This document shows positions 1 to 11,092 of a DNA stretch of 64,000 nt, piece after piece. The position numbers and the translations under genes were made by a program. The notes beneath the pieces were generated by a model. It searched no databases and had not been told where the DNA came from. It worked only from the letters and a program-made list of their open reading frames with translations. The DNA comes from Sabellastarte sp. h YS-2021 (lineage: Eukaryota; Annelida; Polychaeta; Sabellida; Sabellidae): assembly GCA_964017235.1 (NCBI GenBank), contig OZ024930.1:24866614-24930613 (forward strand). Direction: 5' to 3'. Every line of letters starts with the position of its first letter. Positions within the stretch are counted from its first letter, which is position 1.

Positions 1-1247
1 TTCAAATTAAAAGTAACATAGATATATTAGGCATTCTCTTCAGATCTCATTAAATTCATACAAATACTTACAGTTACCTCGACTATCAAATCAAAAAGTT
101 CAGCAGAAACAGTACACTTCATCAGTCAGTATTACTTTACTTTAGCAGTTCAGCAAGGTTGTCAGATCTTTCATATTAAAATTGATATATAATCAGTTTA
201 ATGTGCTATAGAAGAAAAAGGTTTAAAATGCATAATTATTAATAGAAATAATACCACATTATTTCAGCAGATGTAGCCTGTAGTTTTATTAACATGCTGC
301 ACATTTGCAAGTTATATGCACAGTCTGTTGTCTGAACTCCCACTCAACGCAGGAAAATATCTGTGTACATTTTCATTACCAAGGTTCAGTTGAATGTTTG
401 ATTCACTGTTCTTCAAAGGAAACTTCTCTTAAACCACATCTGATTCAATATTTTCATCTGTACATCTTGAAGTATTCTGCACTGTAGATTATACAGTTTT
501 TGTAACCAAAAGAAAAAAGTGGAACCTATTGAAATATTAAAAGTATGACAAAGTGACTAATGCTATATGGGTTGATTTTAAGGGATAAAATACAGAAATG
601 GTAACTAACAGTAAAACTTATTTCAAAGAATGTTCAAAATGACTTTTGCCATACGAGAACAAGTAGTGGAAAAATACTTGGCTATTTATAGCAGACATAT
701 GCCTGATGAAATGTTCTCTTTTTGTTTTTCTTTTTACCTTTTGAAATAAAAATTAATGTTTAAAATTTTACATGCATATCTTTAAAAAGTTACTGGTACA
801 AAAGGGTTACTGCCAAAATAGTCAGACTAAAAGGCTGTTTCTCACTGCATTGTGACTAGCTCTTGCAAAATCATGTTCATAAAGATTTGAACAATAACTG
901 ATTAAAGTGCAACCTTGAACATCAACAGAATGAGCCTTCAAGGTGTTAAAGTCCAAGGATCACAGCTGATTGAAATAATTGTATAAATATTAGTCAGCTA
1001 CATAAAACACTAGCCAGACAGTTTTGAAAACATATGTGGCTAATGCTGCTACCTTTAAAGAGAATGTCAGTGCAAACAACTACAAACAAAGTTTTGAGAA
1101 ATCTGGAGGTCTTTATGAAAAACCTTTATGCAAAGGATTATATAGATAAATAATACTTTTCAGAAGGATAACAAGTAATGGTTATTTTAATTATGCTGAA
1201 TTTTGAGTGTTTCAGACAGCATTTACAAAAATAATTATTTTGTGTAG
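1..1247. other. AT-rich leader or 5' intron of SLC41A-like gene, nothing recognised
   Basis: This is AT-rich sequence without convincing coding potential; the short open frames here show no family signature. A good 3' splice acceptor (a T-rich tract ending in TGTGTAG) ends at 1247. The segment is therefore probably a 5' intron whose upstream non-coding exon lies outside the window or is unrecognised. A promoter could not be located. Confidence 0.4.
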
Positions 1248-1311
1248 GTTCTCACTGAACTGGAACAGTTTCTTACAAAATGGTCTTTTCTCAAGGATAG
1301 TATTTGCCGCA

Positions 1312-1878
1312 ATGACAAAGCTCACCGATGACCTCCTGAATGATAACAGTGGGCAGTACAGTGACACAGATGAATCGAATGAAAGGACGCCACTGTGTCC
1401 GGATGGCAACATGAATACCAAACTTTCTCACTACACAGTACCGCAGTGTGAGGGGGCTTATAACAGCATGGAACCCAGCCCACCCATTCTCACAGGCAAG
1501 AGTACTGCCAGGATTGTTTCTGTTGATGTGGACAATACTAATCACCAGTCAGCCTCCAGCCAAGAAGACAGCGAGGATTGTAGTCCTAGTCGTGTGGTTT
1601 ATGTGGATGGGTTATTGGGTTATCAGCATATGAACGGTATCATACCTGCAGGGGCCAACAAACTGGAAGGAATAGATTATGAGAGGGATATAGAAGTAGG
1701 AAATGGCTCTAATGATTTAAATGATGCCGCTGACGGTGCCGCTAGTATTGAGGACAAGGAACGGTGGCGAGACCCTGGTGAAGAGACATGGTACCGGATT
1801 ATGCTGGAGACCTCGTTCCCTTTCTTCTCAGCAGGGATGGGTATGGTGTTTGCAGGGGTTGTGTTAGGGGTTGTGCAG
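1312..1878 (+). CDS. SLC41A1-like: SLC41A-type magnesium transporter, first coding exon
   Basis: This exon encodes 189 residues of a solute carrier family 41 protein, the animal MgtE-related Mg2+ transporters/exchangers of the plasma membrane. The chosen start is the Met of MTKLTDDLLND. An open frame continues upstream to 1207, but a splice acceptor ends at 1247 and the upstream residues look non-coding. Residues 1-155 are a polar, acidic, presumably cytosolic tail. Near residue 160 begins WRDPGEETWYRIMLETSFPF, followed by transmembrane helix 1 (FFSAGMGMVFAGVVLGVVQ). The exon ends CAG|GTAGTT in phase 0. The 17.5-kb intron that follows is packed with transposable elements. Paralogue (SLC41A1, A2 or A3) cannot be fixed by eye. 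The family is secure because the later exons carry the conserved MgtE signatures. Confidence 0.88.
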
Positions 1879-2149
1879 GTAGTTTCTAATCAAGCATTCT
1901 ATTCTATTATAGACTTTTATTGTGCTTAATCTCTGCATTCAGGCAAATTCTAAGGTGCAAAAATGATAAACTGTATTCCAGGTCATTAGTCCATAGACAT
2001 AGCAATGGGCATGTCCACAGAGACACTTTTTATCCTTTCCAAAGTGTACTTATTTGTTTTTGGGTCTTGGTATTCTTGCTGCCTCTGTCGAAGTATTGCC
2101 TTCCTGTAACATTAGATTACTTATTAAAAATTTTTTTCTTAATTGTGAA

Positions 2150-2790
2150 AATAAAAGTTCCTTATTATCTCAGAAATGGTGTGAGATAGAGCAGTTCAGC
2201 CCAATTTTTCGTCCTGCCATTTTGCCGGATATATGCAAAAGCGATTTTTCTCAAGTGGTGTGTGATAAAGTGATTTCAGCAGAATATTTGATTCGGAGAG
2301 TATCTGCCAAGGTATGTCCCCATTATTTCAAAAATATCTTTTCCTGCCATATTCAATTTTTGCATATAAAATGCAAAAATGTATTTATCTCAGAAACAGT
2401 GCATGGTGGAGTGTTTGTGAATGCATTTTCAGCCCAGAATGTATCTATAAAGGTATCTACCCTTTTTTGCAAAAACAAAACGTTGCCCAGCCATTTTCGC
2501 GGCTTTCTTGAATTTTTGTGTAAAATGCAAAAACACATTTGTCAAAAAAATGGTATGAAAATTTTGTTGTCCTGCCATTTTTGATGGCTATCTTGAATTT
2601 GAATTTTTGTGCTCAAAGGATATCGGTCAAGTTTTCCAAAACAAAAAATTTTTGCACCATTTTGGCAGCCAAATTTTTTAGATGTTTTTGCAAGCTAGTC
2701 TCATGCTTCTGTAAAATGAATAGTCTAGCACGTCTTCTTATGTTGACATCTTTGATGTATTTTCATCCTTCAGTGTGGATCATCTGAAAA
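2150..2790. repeat. Decayed tandem repeat, old relative of the 169-bp family
   Basis: Imperfect units contain 'tctcagaaatggtgtgagat', 'agagcagttcagcccaattt', '...gtatctgc...' and 'cctgccattttg'. The order of motifs matches the clean 169-bp array at 38450-41055, and a second decayed array at 52320-53040, but with heavy divergence. Open frames here are by-products of the repeat. It lies in intron 1. Confidence 0.6.
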
Positions 2791-3516
2791 GTTTGAAACA
2801 TTTCTGGTACAGAATCTCTGCAGATCTGTTTCACCTATGGAAAAGCATCTTGTTTCAGGGAATCTTGTGTAATTCATCAGTCATCAGAGGGTTTAATTCA
2901 TATCAGAGTCTGACCTTGGGTAGAAAGTATACATTCATCTTTGAGGAAGAGTATTTACTCTGTTGACTATATTGTTTTCAAGTGGATGGGTTTAAGCCTA
3001 TTACTCACAAAATAGTCTGGAGACAGAACCTAAAACTGCAAAAGTCTCTGTATTTCTCCTGGTAGTTATTATATCCTTGTGGATACCTCCATTGGAGTTT
3101 CTCGTTATCACTCTCTTGGGAAAGTTTTATATCTAGTCTTCTTAAATTTACAGCACATGTTCTTTGTCATGAAAGCTTGGCTGGGAATATTTTGGCCTCA
3201 TTTTATAAAAAACAAAAACAAAGCTGCCATTGTTGTTTCTTTGAAACTAGTCTTGTTTGTGCTGACAAACTGTAGCTGTTTTCAGTTGCAGAAGATTAAA
3301 TGTGTATGATTGATTATATTATTTGTTAAACACATTTATATGTCTTCAAGATGCATATACATATGACCTTGCTCCTTATCCTAGAGATTTTAGAAAGTTA
3401 TGGGGAGATCTTTTTATGTGGTCAGTTTTGACCTCTTTCAAGGTCAGATGAGGGTAAGAAAAATTTAAATTCCTTATAACCTAGTTCTTATTTGTCTTAA
3501 AGGTTTATTTTATTGC
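2791..3516. other. Intron 1 sequence, nothing recognised
   Basis: No coding signature, RNA gene or clear repeat is visible. The segment ends at the left terminus of the DIRS element, which begins at about 3517. Confidence 0.4.
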
Positions 3517-3640
3517 GTTAATACATCTTACCTCGTGGACAGATGCATTTGTCTGGCGCCCTGCTGGTCTCACCAAACGTGGCTGGGACCGGTAGTGTCC
3601 TGTTTGTTCGCCAGGTGGCTGTGTAGCCCCCCTGCCAGTG
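3517..3640 (+). repeat. Left inverted terminal repeat of DIRS copy A
   Basis: It matches the reverse complement of 8064-8213 with a few substitutions and a small length difference. Shared landmarks are 'gtggacagatgcatttgtc', 'gccctgc.ggtctc', 'agtgtcctgtt' and 'cgccaggt.gctgtgtagcc'. Confidence 0.9.
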
Positions 3641-3805
3641 TACTGTGCATGTGCACGTATGCGCAGTTCCTCTTTTTGTTTGGCGTGAAAGAAGTCAGAC
3701 ACTTTCAATTCTAAGAGAACAAAAAGTTTTTAAATTTTTTTTTAAATTTTAATTCTAGTGATTATTTGTGTTGAAAAGTTGTGGTAACTGTGTTTATTGG
3801 ATATC

Positions 3806-5966
3806 ATGGCCTCTCCTAGTGACAAAAAAGGTCATCGTAGAGGATCATGTGGACATGTGATGGCCATTTTTGATTTGCGTGACAAGTGTCCGCAGTGCAG
3901 GGAAAAGCTCATTAGTGAAGACGATTGTGTTAAAGATAGACCCTGCTTTATTTGTGCCAGTTTTTCTGAGGTACAACGGGAGTCTTTTAACAACACCCAC
4001 ATACAGGATTAGAAAAGAAAAAAAAAACAGGGGTGTTTGTTTCCCCAAAGAAAGTTACAGTACTGGCCCCTGTTAATGACAATGAACTGACTTTTCAGTC
4101 TCCAGCTGGACAATCTGCGCAGCCTGTTGCACAGACCTCTGCCCAAGGCTCTTCTACCTTTTCATTTGTTACATCTGAACAGTTCCTTGCAATGTCGGAT
4201 AAATGGGCTGAACAATTTGCCAGAATGGAAGCTTTACTCAGCACAGGTAACATTTTTTCAACTCCCAAAAATTCTGTTAAACAAATAACTTCTCAAGATT
4301 TGATTTCAGACACTCCTTTCTTGGCTCCGTCTGCCTGGTCCACTGGTCCAATGGAGACCCCGGCAGTTCCGGATGGCCAAAGCAAATTAAACAAAGAAGA
4401 AAACAAAGATAAAAAGAAGGGTCATAACTCATGCAAGGACAAAGACATTAAGGACAAAGACATTATACATTACAAAAAACGTGACCGGACTGATTCACCG
4501 GTACATTGCAAAGCTACCACCGGCACTCAAGCACATGCTCTCTCTCCACCAGCTAGAAGCCACTCCGGACCGGAGTTGGATCAGCAGCCTGGTGCCAAAG
4601 CAAAAATCATACCGGAAAATACCTCTGTGACTCAAGATTCATCAATGGCACCTAGACCAATTCCAGGACCTTCCGGTACCGTTCAGGTAGCCTCTGTTCA
4701 CGCTTCCCGTGGATTAAACTTATGACAGTGCCTGTGCCTACCCACCAGAATCAGCAGACATTCCCTTTATTGAGGAACCTTACTCTTGAGACTGAAGTTT
4801 CCGGTAGTTTGTCAGATCTGGAGGAAGATTTACTTTCAGACACCACTGACAAAACAGAGCAGACAGAGGATATGAACTATAGAAAAACTATTCGCTCTGT
4901 ACGTTCCTTCATGGGTTGGCATCACATCCCTACTTTTGAATCTGACTTTACAGAACCAAACAAATCAAATAACCTGTTGAAGGGTAAAATCCCAAAGAAA
5001 CCCACCAGGATATCAGTAGCTATGCCTCCTGACAATTGGTTCTGTCAGAAGCTAGAGCGGTTGAACTTAACAGTGGCTGAGGGTTACCCTTCTAGGGCCC
5101 AAGATTCCGCAGGATCGAAGAAAGACCAATTCATTAAAGTACCAAAGAGCCAGTCACTCTGGTACAAAATGCAAATGTTGAAACCGGAGGAACCCCATAG
5201 ACTAGGACGCTCCGTTTTTAGTTGTCATAATACAGAGGTTAAAGTAAATTCGCAGTTTCCTAGGATAACAAAAGCCTCAGCCTATCCTTCCACTAGACCT
5301 CCTTCTAGGCAGATATCCCAGGAATACCTTAGATGCTGGGAAAGATGTGCCCATGAGGACTCTTACATAGTCAACCACGTGTCTGGTTTTAATAGGTGCT
5401 AAACAGAACTGCAAGAAAGAATGTCACGCCATATCCCTGTGCTTTGTTCCAGAATCAACAAGGGGAAAGCACCCAAGGAGGTTTACCCAGCCTTAAGTGA
5501 TTTAAAAGACTTGATGGCTTTCATCAAAATTTGTCAGTGGCCATGGGGACAGCACTTGAGCATTTGGCTGATAGCCTCTTTGTTCATCTCTCTAACGTCA
5601 TTCTAGTGCGCAGAGATTCTTACCTAGAATATGTCAAACAAGGTACTATGAACCTCCTACGCAACTCGCCCCTTTTTGGCTATGCGCTTTCCCGGATGCT
5701 GCTATTACCACAACAGGACATGACAAAGTACGAATCCACTGGTGGTGCTCCAGGATCCGGTCCGGGTATCCCACAGCATGCCAGTTGGAGAGGCAATCAT
5801 TGATATAGACCATATGAACGCAGGGACCACAGAGCTTCAGGTTCCACTGATCAGTTTGCTCAACAACCAGCTTGGAGACAATTTAGTAGGAGCCGTTCAA
5901 GGGGATGTGGAAGGGGCTGGAGTTCCAACCCCTTTTGTCCAAGTCCTGCCAGTTCAAGCCCTGTAA
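3806..5966 (+). pseudogene. DIRS copy A gag-like region, broken
   Basis: Translation from MASPSDKKGHRRGSCGH shows a Cys-rich head with CGH, CPQCREKL and RPCFIC pairs, a pattern typical of the first protein of DIRS elements, which probably binds nucleic acid. Reading then shifts frame near 4010-4033. The next stretch (4033-4725) has an FLAMSDKWAEQFARMEALL helix followed by a Lys/Asp-rich, Pro/Ser-rich low-complexity tail. Further fragments follow in other frames to about 5966. At least four frame changes or stops interrupt the product. The gag-like role is inferred from position and the Cys pattern; there is no single diagnostic domain. Confidence 0.65.
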
Positions 5967-6545
5967 ATGACAATTATTATTTAGATCCAACTTGTGTAAA
6001 GACTTTAACCAGACAGTTGGACCCTGTGTCAAACCTGGAACCAGGTGTAGTTGTAAACTCTCAAATAGTTAATCAGACGTTGTCAGACAAAGTGGGTTAT
6101 TCAAAACCAGTGTTGAAAAAAACTGTAAATACGTATGTGTTTTGTCGTGTTGTAAATCATGCTCTTTTTGTAAGTTTCAATGGGCATCCGCAAAATAAAG
6201 GTTTCTCTTTCTGCCCAAGTTGTTCCTAGTGCTCCCAATGTTGTCAAAGAGCTGGATGTAGGGGGCAGGTTACAGAAGTTTTGGCCAAGGTGGCAAGATT
6301 TGTGTGTGAATCCAAGGGTGGTTTCCATTCTGAAGGAGGGTTACTCCCTGCCGTTAAAAATGAATCCCCCTCTCACAAGATTTCCCATGATTTAGACTTC
6401 AGAGTGGTTATGCAAACCCGGTGAAAAAACGGTTCCTAAAAGAGGCATTACTAGCTCAGCTAGACAAGTTGGCAGTAGAAAGAGTGTTGGTCTGGTCATC
6501 CCTAGCTTTCTATAACCGACTGTTCTTAGCCCCGAAGCCCAACAA

Positions 6546-7340
6546 GTGGCAACCCATCTTGGATTTAAGTTGATTAACCTTTACCTCTCATCTGAAATGT
6601 TCAAGATGGAAACCCCAGAGACAATCAGAGTATCACTACAAAAAGGGGAATGGGTAACATCGCTGGACTTCAGCGACGTGTATTTCCACATCCCCATCAA
6701 TCACAGATCAAGGAAGTACCTGGCGTTCTTTTTGAACAAGCAGACATACCGATTTACTGCTCTTCCGTTTGGCGTGGCCACAGCCCCGTTGGAGTTCACA
6801 AAGGTGGTCAACCGTCGCATCCCCTAGGCCACGCCCTACAAATGTTTACAGACACCTCAAATGAAGAGCAAGACAAAGGTCCCAGGTCGCTTGAATGTGA
6901 TAGCGGACAGATTGTCCAGACACAAACAAGTAATTCTAACAGAGTGGTCCCTATCTCAGCAGGTGTTCAATCTCTTGTGCTCCAGATGGGCCCCGCCACA
7001 AATAGACCTTTTTGCAACCCAGTTCAATCACAAACTCTCCAATTTTGTGTCACCAGTTCCGGATCAAACAGCCTGGGCAGTAGACGCTCTGAGCCTCCCA
7101 TGGGAAAACCTGGATGTCTATGCCTTTCCACCAGTCTCTCTATTCAGCCAGTTAGTTTCCAAGGTGATGGACCAAGGCCGTCAGAGAATGATACTGATTG
7201 CACCGGGGTGGGCCAACATGCCTTGGTTTTGGGATCTGGTCAATCTATCGGTTCAGATTCCATTCATGCTCCCACTACAAAAGGATCTCGTGACACAGCC
7301 CTTAACGGGCTACTTCACCGGAACCTCAAAAACCTGAACC
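6546..7340 (+). pseudogene. DIRS copy A reverse transcriptase / RNase H, deleted
   Basis: The RT fingers and palm are recognisable: METPETIRVSLQKGEWVTSLDFSDVYFHIPI (RT motif A with its Asp) and RFTALPFGVATAPLEFTKVV. The frame then stops near 6827. The expected Tyr-x-Asp-Asp-Trp catalytic box is absent. Within about 20 bases the sequence jumps to FTDTSN, the start of the DIRS RNase H domain. It then jumps directly to the RNase H end VPGRLNVIADRLSR (from 6861), followed by the conserved linker with IDLFATQFN, SPVPDQTAWAVDALSLPW and LIAPGWANMPWFWDL. Two internal deletions explain this. The product cannot be active. Confidence 0.85.
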
Positions 7341-7347
7341 TACATGC

Positions 7348-8040
7348 TTGGCTCCTAGAGCCTCTGTCATTCAGAAACAAGGTTTCTCTGACGAAGTGGG
7401 AGCGAGAATTGAGGCTCCGCAGAGACTCTCAACCAGAGCCGTCTACAAATCAAAGTCGGCTATTTTTATCAAGTTGTGTAAGTCAAACGAGGTGGACTTC
7501 CGGTCGCCCTCCGTGACCCAGATTGCTGATTTTCTTTCACACCTTTTTAAAGACAGAAAACTACAACCCAGTACTATCGAAGGGTATAGGACGCCATTGC
7601 TGATATGGTGGGCAATGACAGTTTGAATATCAGTAAAGACGAGAACTTGACCCGCTTGTTGGATAGTTTCCATAGGTATAAGCCTAAAGGCAGGCGGGGA
7701 GTACCCACATGGATCCTATCAACGTTACTTCACCAGCTGACAAAGGCTGGGTTTGAACCACTAAAGCACTTGAACCACTAAAACACTTGACCTTCGGCTT
7801 CAAGACAGTCTTTCTTTTGGCCTTGGGCTTAGGCAAGAGACAGTGAAATTCGTGCTTGGCTTTACAAGAATATTAGACATCAAGTGAATGGGAGTAAGGT
7901 CACTCTCTACCCTTCTCCCATTTTCCTTTCAAAGAATCAGTTGTTTCGTGAGGGTCCTTCCTGTGTGGCTCCAGTAGTCATACCAGCCTTGGCCCAATCT
8001 TTGGACAAGTCTCTTAAGGAGGACAAATCACTTTGTCCGG
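7348..8040 (+). pseudogene. DIRS copy A tyrosine recombinase, truncated
   Basis: The N-terminal core-binding part is readable: LSTRAVYKSKSAIFIKLCKSNEVDFRSPSV..IADFLSHLFKDRKLQPSTIEGYR. After a stop near 7626 the catalytic-domain landmarks persist in pieces: a degraded KHLTFGFKTVFLLALGLGK (position of the first catalytic Arg lost), SPIFLSKNQLFREG, and KSLCPVR near 8045. The inverted terminal repeat follows directly, so the C-terminal HxxR/Tyr segment is missing. In DIRS elements this enzyme integrates a circular DNA copy. Confidence 0.8.
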
Positions 8041-8063
8041 TAAGGTAGACAACAAAAAGAAGA

Positions 8064-8213
8064 ACACCGGCAGGGAGGCTACACAGCGACCTGGCGAATG
8101 AACAGGACACTAACGGTTCTGGCCAGAGACCAGCTCAGGATGTTTTTTCTATCGCTTTGCGAGACCGGCAGGGCACCGGACAAATGCATCTGTCCACTAG
8201 GTAATGTATCAAC
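8064..8213 (-). repeat. Right inverted terminal repeat of DIRS copy A
   Basis: This is the inverted partner of 3517-3640. It contains about 25 extra bases relative to the left copy, around 'gatgttttttctatcgc'. Confidence 0.88.
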
Positions 8214-8573
8214 TTATACAGTCTTAGGAAAATCTGCAGCTCTCTACCCAAAAAATGGGTAACCCCTCATCCCCTCCCCACTGTATAATGTTTATCCAGA
8301 TGCCATGCTAATGACAAGTGATGAATGAATACATGCTATTAAAATCTGATAATGTGTGTGTTTCTGTTTTTGTTCAGTCCAAAAGCTTTTCAAGTTATTT
8401 TGTACATTCATGTTACCCCCACAAAAGTGATTTTGTGAGTATGTATGTCTGTTTGACTGTTTGTGGTTATGATAACTCCAAAATTAATGAAGGATTTTTT
8501 TATAAAATATTGTAAGTAGCTAGGGCCTGACAGAGGAAGACATAATCATAGATTTGAAAAGATATGGATCATG
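8214..8573. other. Unassigned AT-rich sequence
   Basis: Nothing recognised between the DIRS right end and the left end of the long inverted-repeat element. Confidence 0.3.
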
Positions 8574-8948
8574 TTTGTATCCACCGAATAGCATCCGGTG
8601 GATACTATGGATTACGCAGGAGTATGCTGCCGTTGCTGCCGCCGCCACAGTGTGTAGAGATTTTCTTGTTACCCCTCTAGAGGCCAGGATATTATAGGTA
8701 GACTTCTCAAATTTGCAGGATATATTCATATCCATAAAATCTTGCTTGGGAATATTTTTGGCCTCATTTTGAAAAACAAGATGGCCTCCAAGGGCATTTT
8801 TCGACTTTCAGCAAGGAGTTTTGTTGGCCCTATAAGTATTATAAGTAGAGATCTCAGATTCACAGGATGAGTTCATCATTACAAAACCTTGACTGGAAAT
8901 ATTTTTGGCCTCATTTTGAAAAATAAGATGGCCGCTCAGTCATGAAAA

Positions 8949-9310
8949 GTGCTTATATCTCCCTTATTATTGGTCCTAGAAGTTTGCAATGTGAAACCAA
9001 CCTATAGGAAATCATGGGCTGCAAATCTTCTGATGTGGTCAGATTTGTCCTTGGGCCATTCCTTCAAGGTCAAAGAAGGATAGAGAAACCTAAAAGTGCT
9101 AATAACTCACTTATTATTGGTCCTAGAGGTTTGGGATGGTAAACCAACCTATCGGAAATCATGGGCTGCGAAACTTTTGATGTGGTCACATTTGATCTTT
9201 GGTCTCTCCATCAAGGTCAAATGAGGATAGAGAAACGTAAAAGTGCTAATATCTCGCTTATTATTTGGTCCTAGAGGTTTGGGATGGTAAACCAACCTAT
9301 AAACACAACA
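8949..9310 (+). repeat. 147-bp tandem repeat, about 2.5 units
   Basis: Units carry 'cttattattggtcctagagg', 'aaccaacctataggaaatca' and an inverted pair of TTGACCTTG/CAAGGTCAA. The same family forms arrays at 14157, 15490, 16470-18165, 21620 and 58289. Confidence 0.8.
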
Positions 9311-9984
9311 GAAGATTCCCATCCCATGATTTCCTATAGGTTGGCTCCACATGCGACACCTCTTGAACCAAGAATAAGGAAGATATAGGCACTTTTAAAG
9401 TCTGTTACATAAAAAAAATTGCCATGGCGGCCATCTTGTTTTTCAAAGTGAGGCCAAGAATAGCCCCAGGCAAACTTTTGTAATGATGAATATATCCTGC
9501 AAATTTGTGATCTCTACCTATAATATCCTTTGCTCTAGAGGGCCAACAAAACTCCTTGGTGAAGTGGAAATACACATGTGGCAGCCATGGTTCTTGTGTT
9601 ATATAAGTTATTGTGGCTATCTTGAGGGCAGTTTTAAGGTTCTGAGGCTTATTGGGGTGAATAGGGTGCCCGTGAGTCGCCCACGGGACGAAGATCGGAA
9701 CGTGAGCTTACTAGGGACATTTATCATGAGTCACCCCAACCACTTAGTTTGCTTGGTGTCTATTATTCTGTCTTGCCTGCTCCTTAGCCATGATGTTGTT
9801 GGGTTTTCTGTGCTTCAGTCTCCTCTTTTGGCTGAAAGTGGCTGACCAAAGTCAGTTCTTAGTCTCTCCCTGTGCCCTTCGTGTTCCTGCCCCGATCAGG
9901 GATTACTCCTGTAAAATTTTCTCAAATAAGTTTCCTGCACATGCCAGGGTCAAATATCTTTTATCTGGTGACATCGCCCTTGAC

Positions 9985-11092
9985 ATCCGTCCTTGGTCCT
10001 CTGCTGTTCTCCTTATACACCACTCCTTTGAGTAAGGTTATTGGAACGCATCCTGACATCAAATACCACTTTTATGCAGACGACACGCAGTTGTTTATTC
10101 ATATCTCTCACAAAAATGCAGCCCTGGCTTTTAACAAACTGAATTCTTGTCTTCTGGATGTTCAAAAATGGATGTCGTCAAGTATGCTCAAACTAAATCC
10201 TGACAAAACAGAGTTTATCATCTTTGGATCCCATGCACAACTCAAGAAATTAGATCCCTATCTCCCAGTTAAGATATTTGGTAATTTCATGCATCCTGCA
10301 GTTGTTGTTAAGAACCTTGGTGTCTGGTTTGATGCTAATTTTTCCTTTGCTAACCATGTCCGCAATATTTGTAAGACATGCTTCATTCAAATTCGTGATC
10401 TCAGGCGGGTTAGAAAGCACTTGACTGATGAGGCTGCTATCCTGGCAGCTAATGCCTTGGTGAGCAGTCGCCTTGATTACTGCAACTCTCTCTTCAGGAG
10501 TCTGTCCAGTCTCAATATGCGTAAACTACAGTGTATTCAAAATACACTTGCCAGGATTGTCACAAACTGTAACAAATACACACGGGCATCTCCTATTCTC
10601 AAACGACTCCATTGGCTCCCAGTTGAATCTTGCTGTATCTTCAAAACTGCCACTCTAGTTTATAAGTTTCTTCACAGTGGTCATCCCAGTTACTTTGGTC
10701 CTCTTCTGCCCACTCGTTGCGGAAGATATAGTACAAGATACAACCATCCAGATAAAAGGTTCCTTGAGGTTCCTCAATTCTGTCCATCTGTACATAAATC
10801 CAAAAATCACTTTGGCCACAGCTTTGCTTTTGATGCCCCCACAGTCTGGAATCATTTGCCTAATGAGGTACGTTCTGCCCCAACTCTCACCTGTTTCAGG
10901 AAAAGGTTATAATCATATCTCTTCCACAAGGCGTTCCCACCTTAGCTTACACTCTATCCGGCGTCTCCGTGGTACTGGACTTGGCAACGGCTATGGACAG
11001 ATGATTTCTTAAACTTGATTTTTGGTGTTGCGCCTTAGAGTCTGCCTAGCAGAGATTAAGCGCTATAAAAGTACAAAATAGAATAGAATAGA
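9985..11092 (+). pseudogene. LINE (CR1/L2/jockey-like) reverse transcriptase, 5'-truncated copy
   Basis: An open frame encodes the C-terminal part of a non-LTR retrotransposon RT. It starts inside SVLGPLLFSLYTTPLSKVI, followed by the catalytic YADDTQLF box and thumb motifs LNPDKTEFIIFG and NLGVWFDANFSFANHV. Then comes the typical C-terminal region LDYCNSLFRSL, LQCIQNTLARIV, LHWLPV, and FAFDAPTVWNHLPNEVRSAPTLTCFRKRL, ending near 10911. The 3' non-coding tail ends in a short (AGAAT)n run at about 11075-11092, as in CR1/L2-type LINEs. The upstream endonuclease and RT fingers are missing, so it is a dead 5' truncation. Clade assignment is by motif memory only. A related copy lies at 24001-27769. 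Confidence 0.85.

Larger units (their letters stand above)
3517..8213 (+). mobile_element. DIRS-type retrotransposon (copy A), internally deleted
   Basis: The element is about 4.7 kb, bounded by inverted terminal repeats of roughly 120-150 bp. The left end reads gttaatacatcttacctcgt..., and the reverse complement of the right end reads gttgatacattacctagtgg.... Order inside is Cys-rich gag-like frames, then reverse transcriptase, RNase H and tyrosine recombinase, as in DIRS1-group elements. It inserts through a recombinase, so no target duplication is expected. All frames are broken. The catalytic centre of the RT and most of RNase H are deleted, and the recombinase is cut before its second Arg/His/Tyr cluster, so the copy is dead. 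It sits in intron 1 of the SLC41A-like gene, same strand. Confidence 0.9.

Noticed and set aside
305-487. 60-codon ORF
   Set aside because: No family signature, AT-rich context, no splice or start support.
1207-1311. N-terminal extension of the SLC41A first coding exon to 1207
   Set aside because: A splice acceptor ends at 1247 and the upstream residues do not resemble SLC41 N-termini; the Met at 1312 is preferred.
3505-3708. Minus-strand ORF of 67 codons
   Set aside because: It lies in the inverted terminal repeat of DIRS copy A, which is non-coding.
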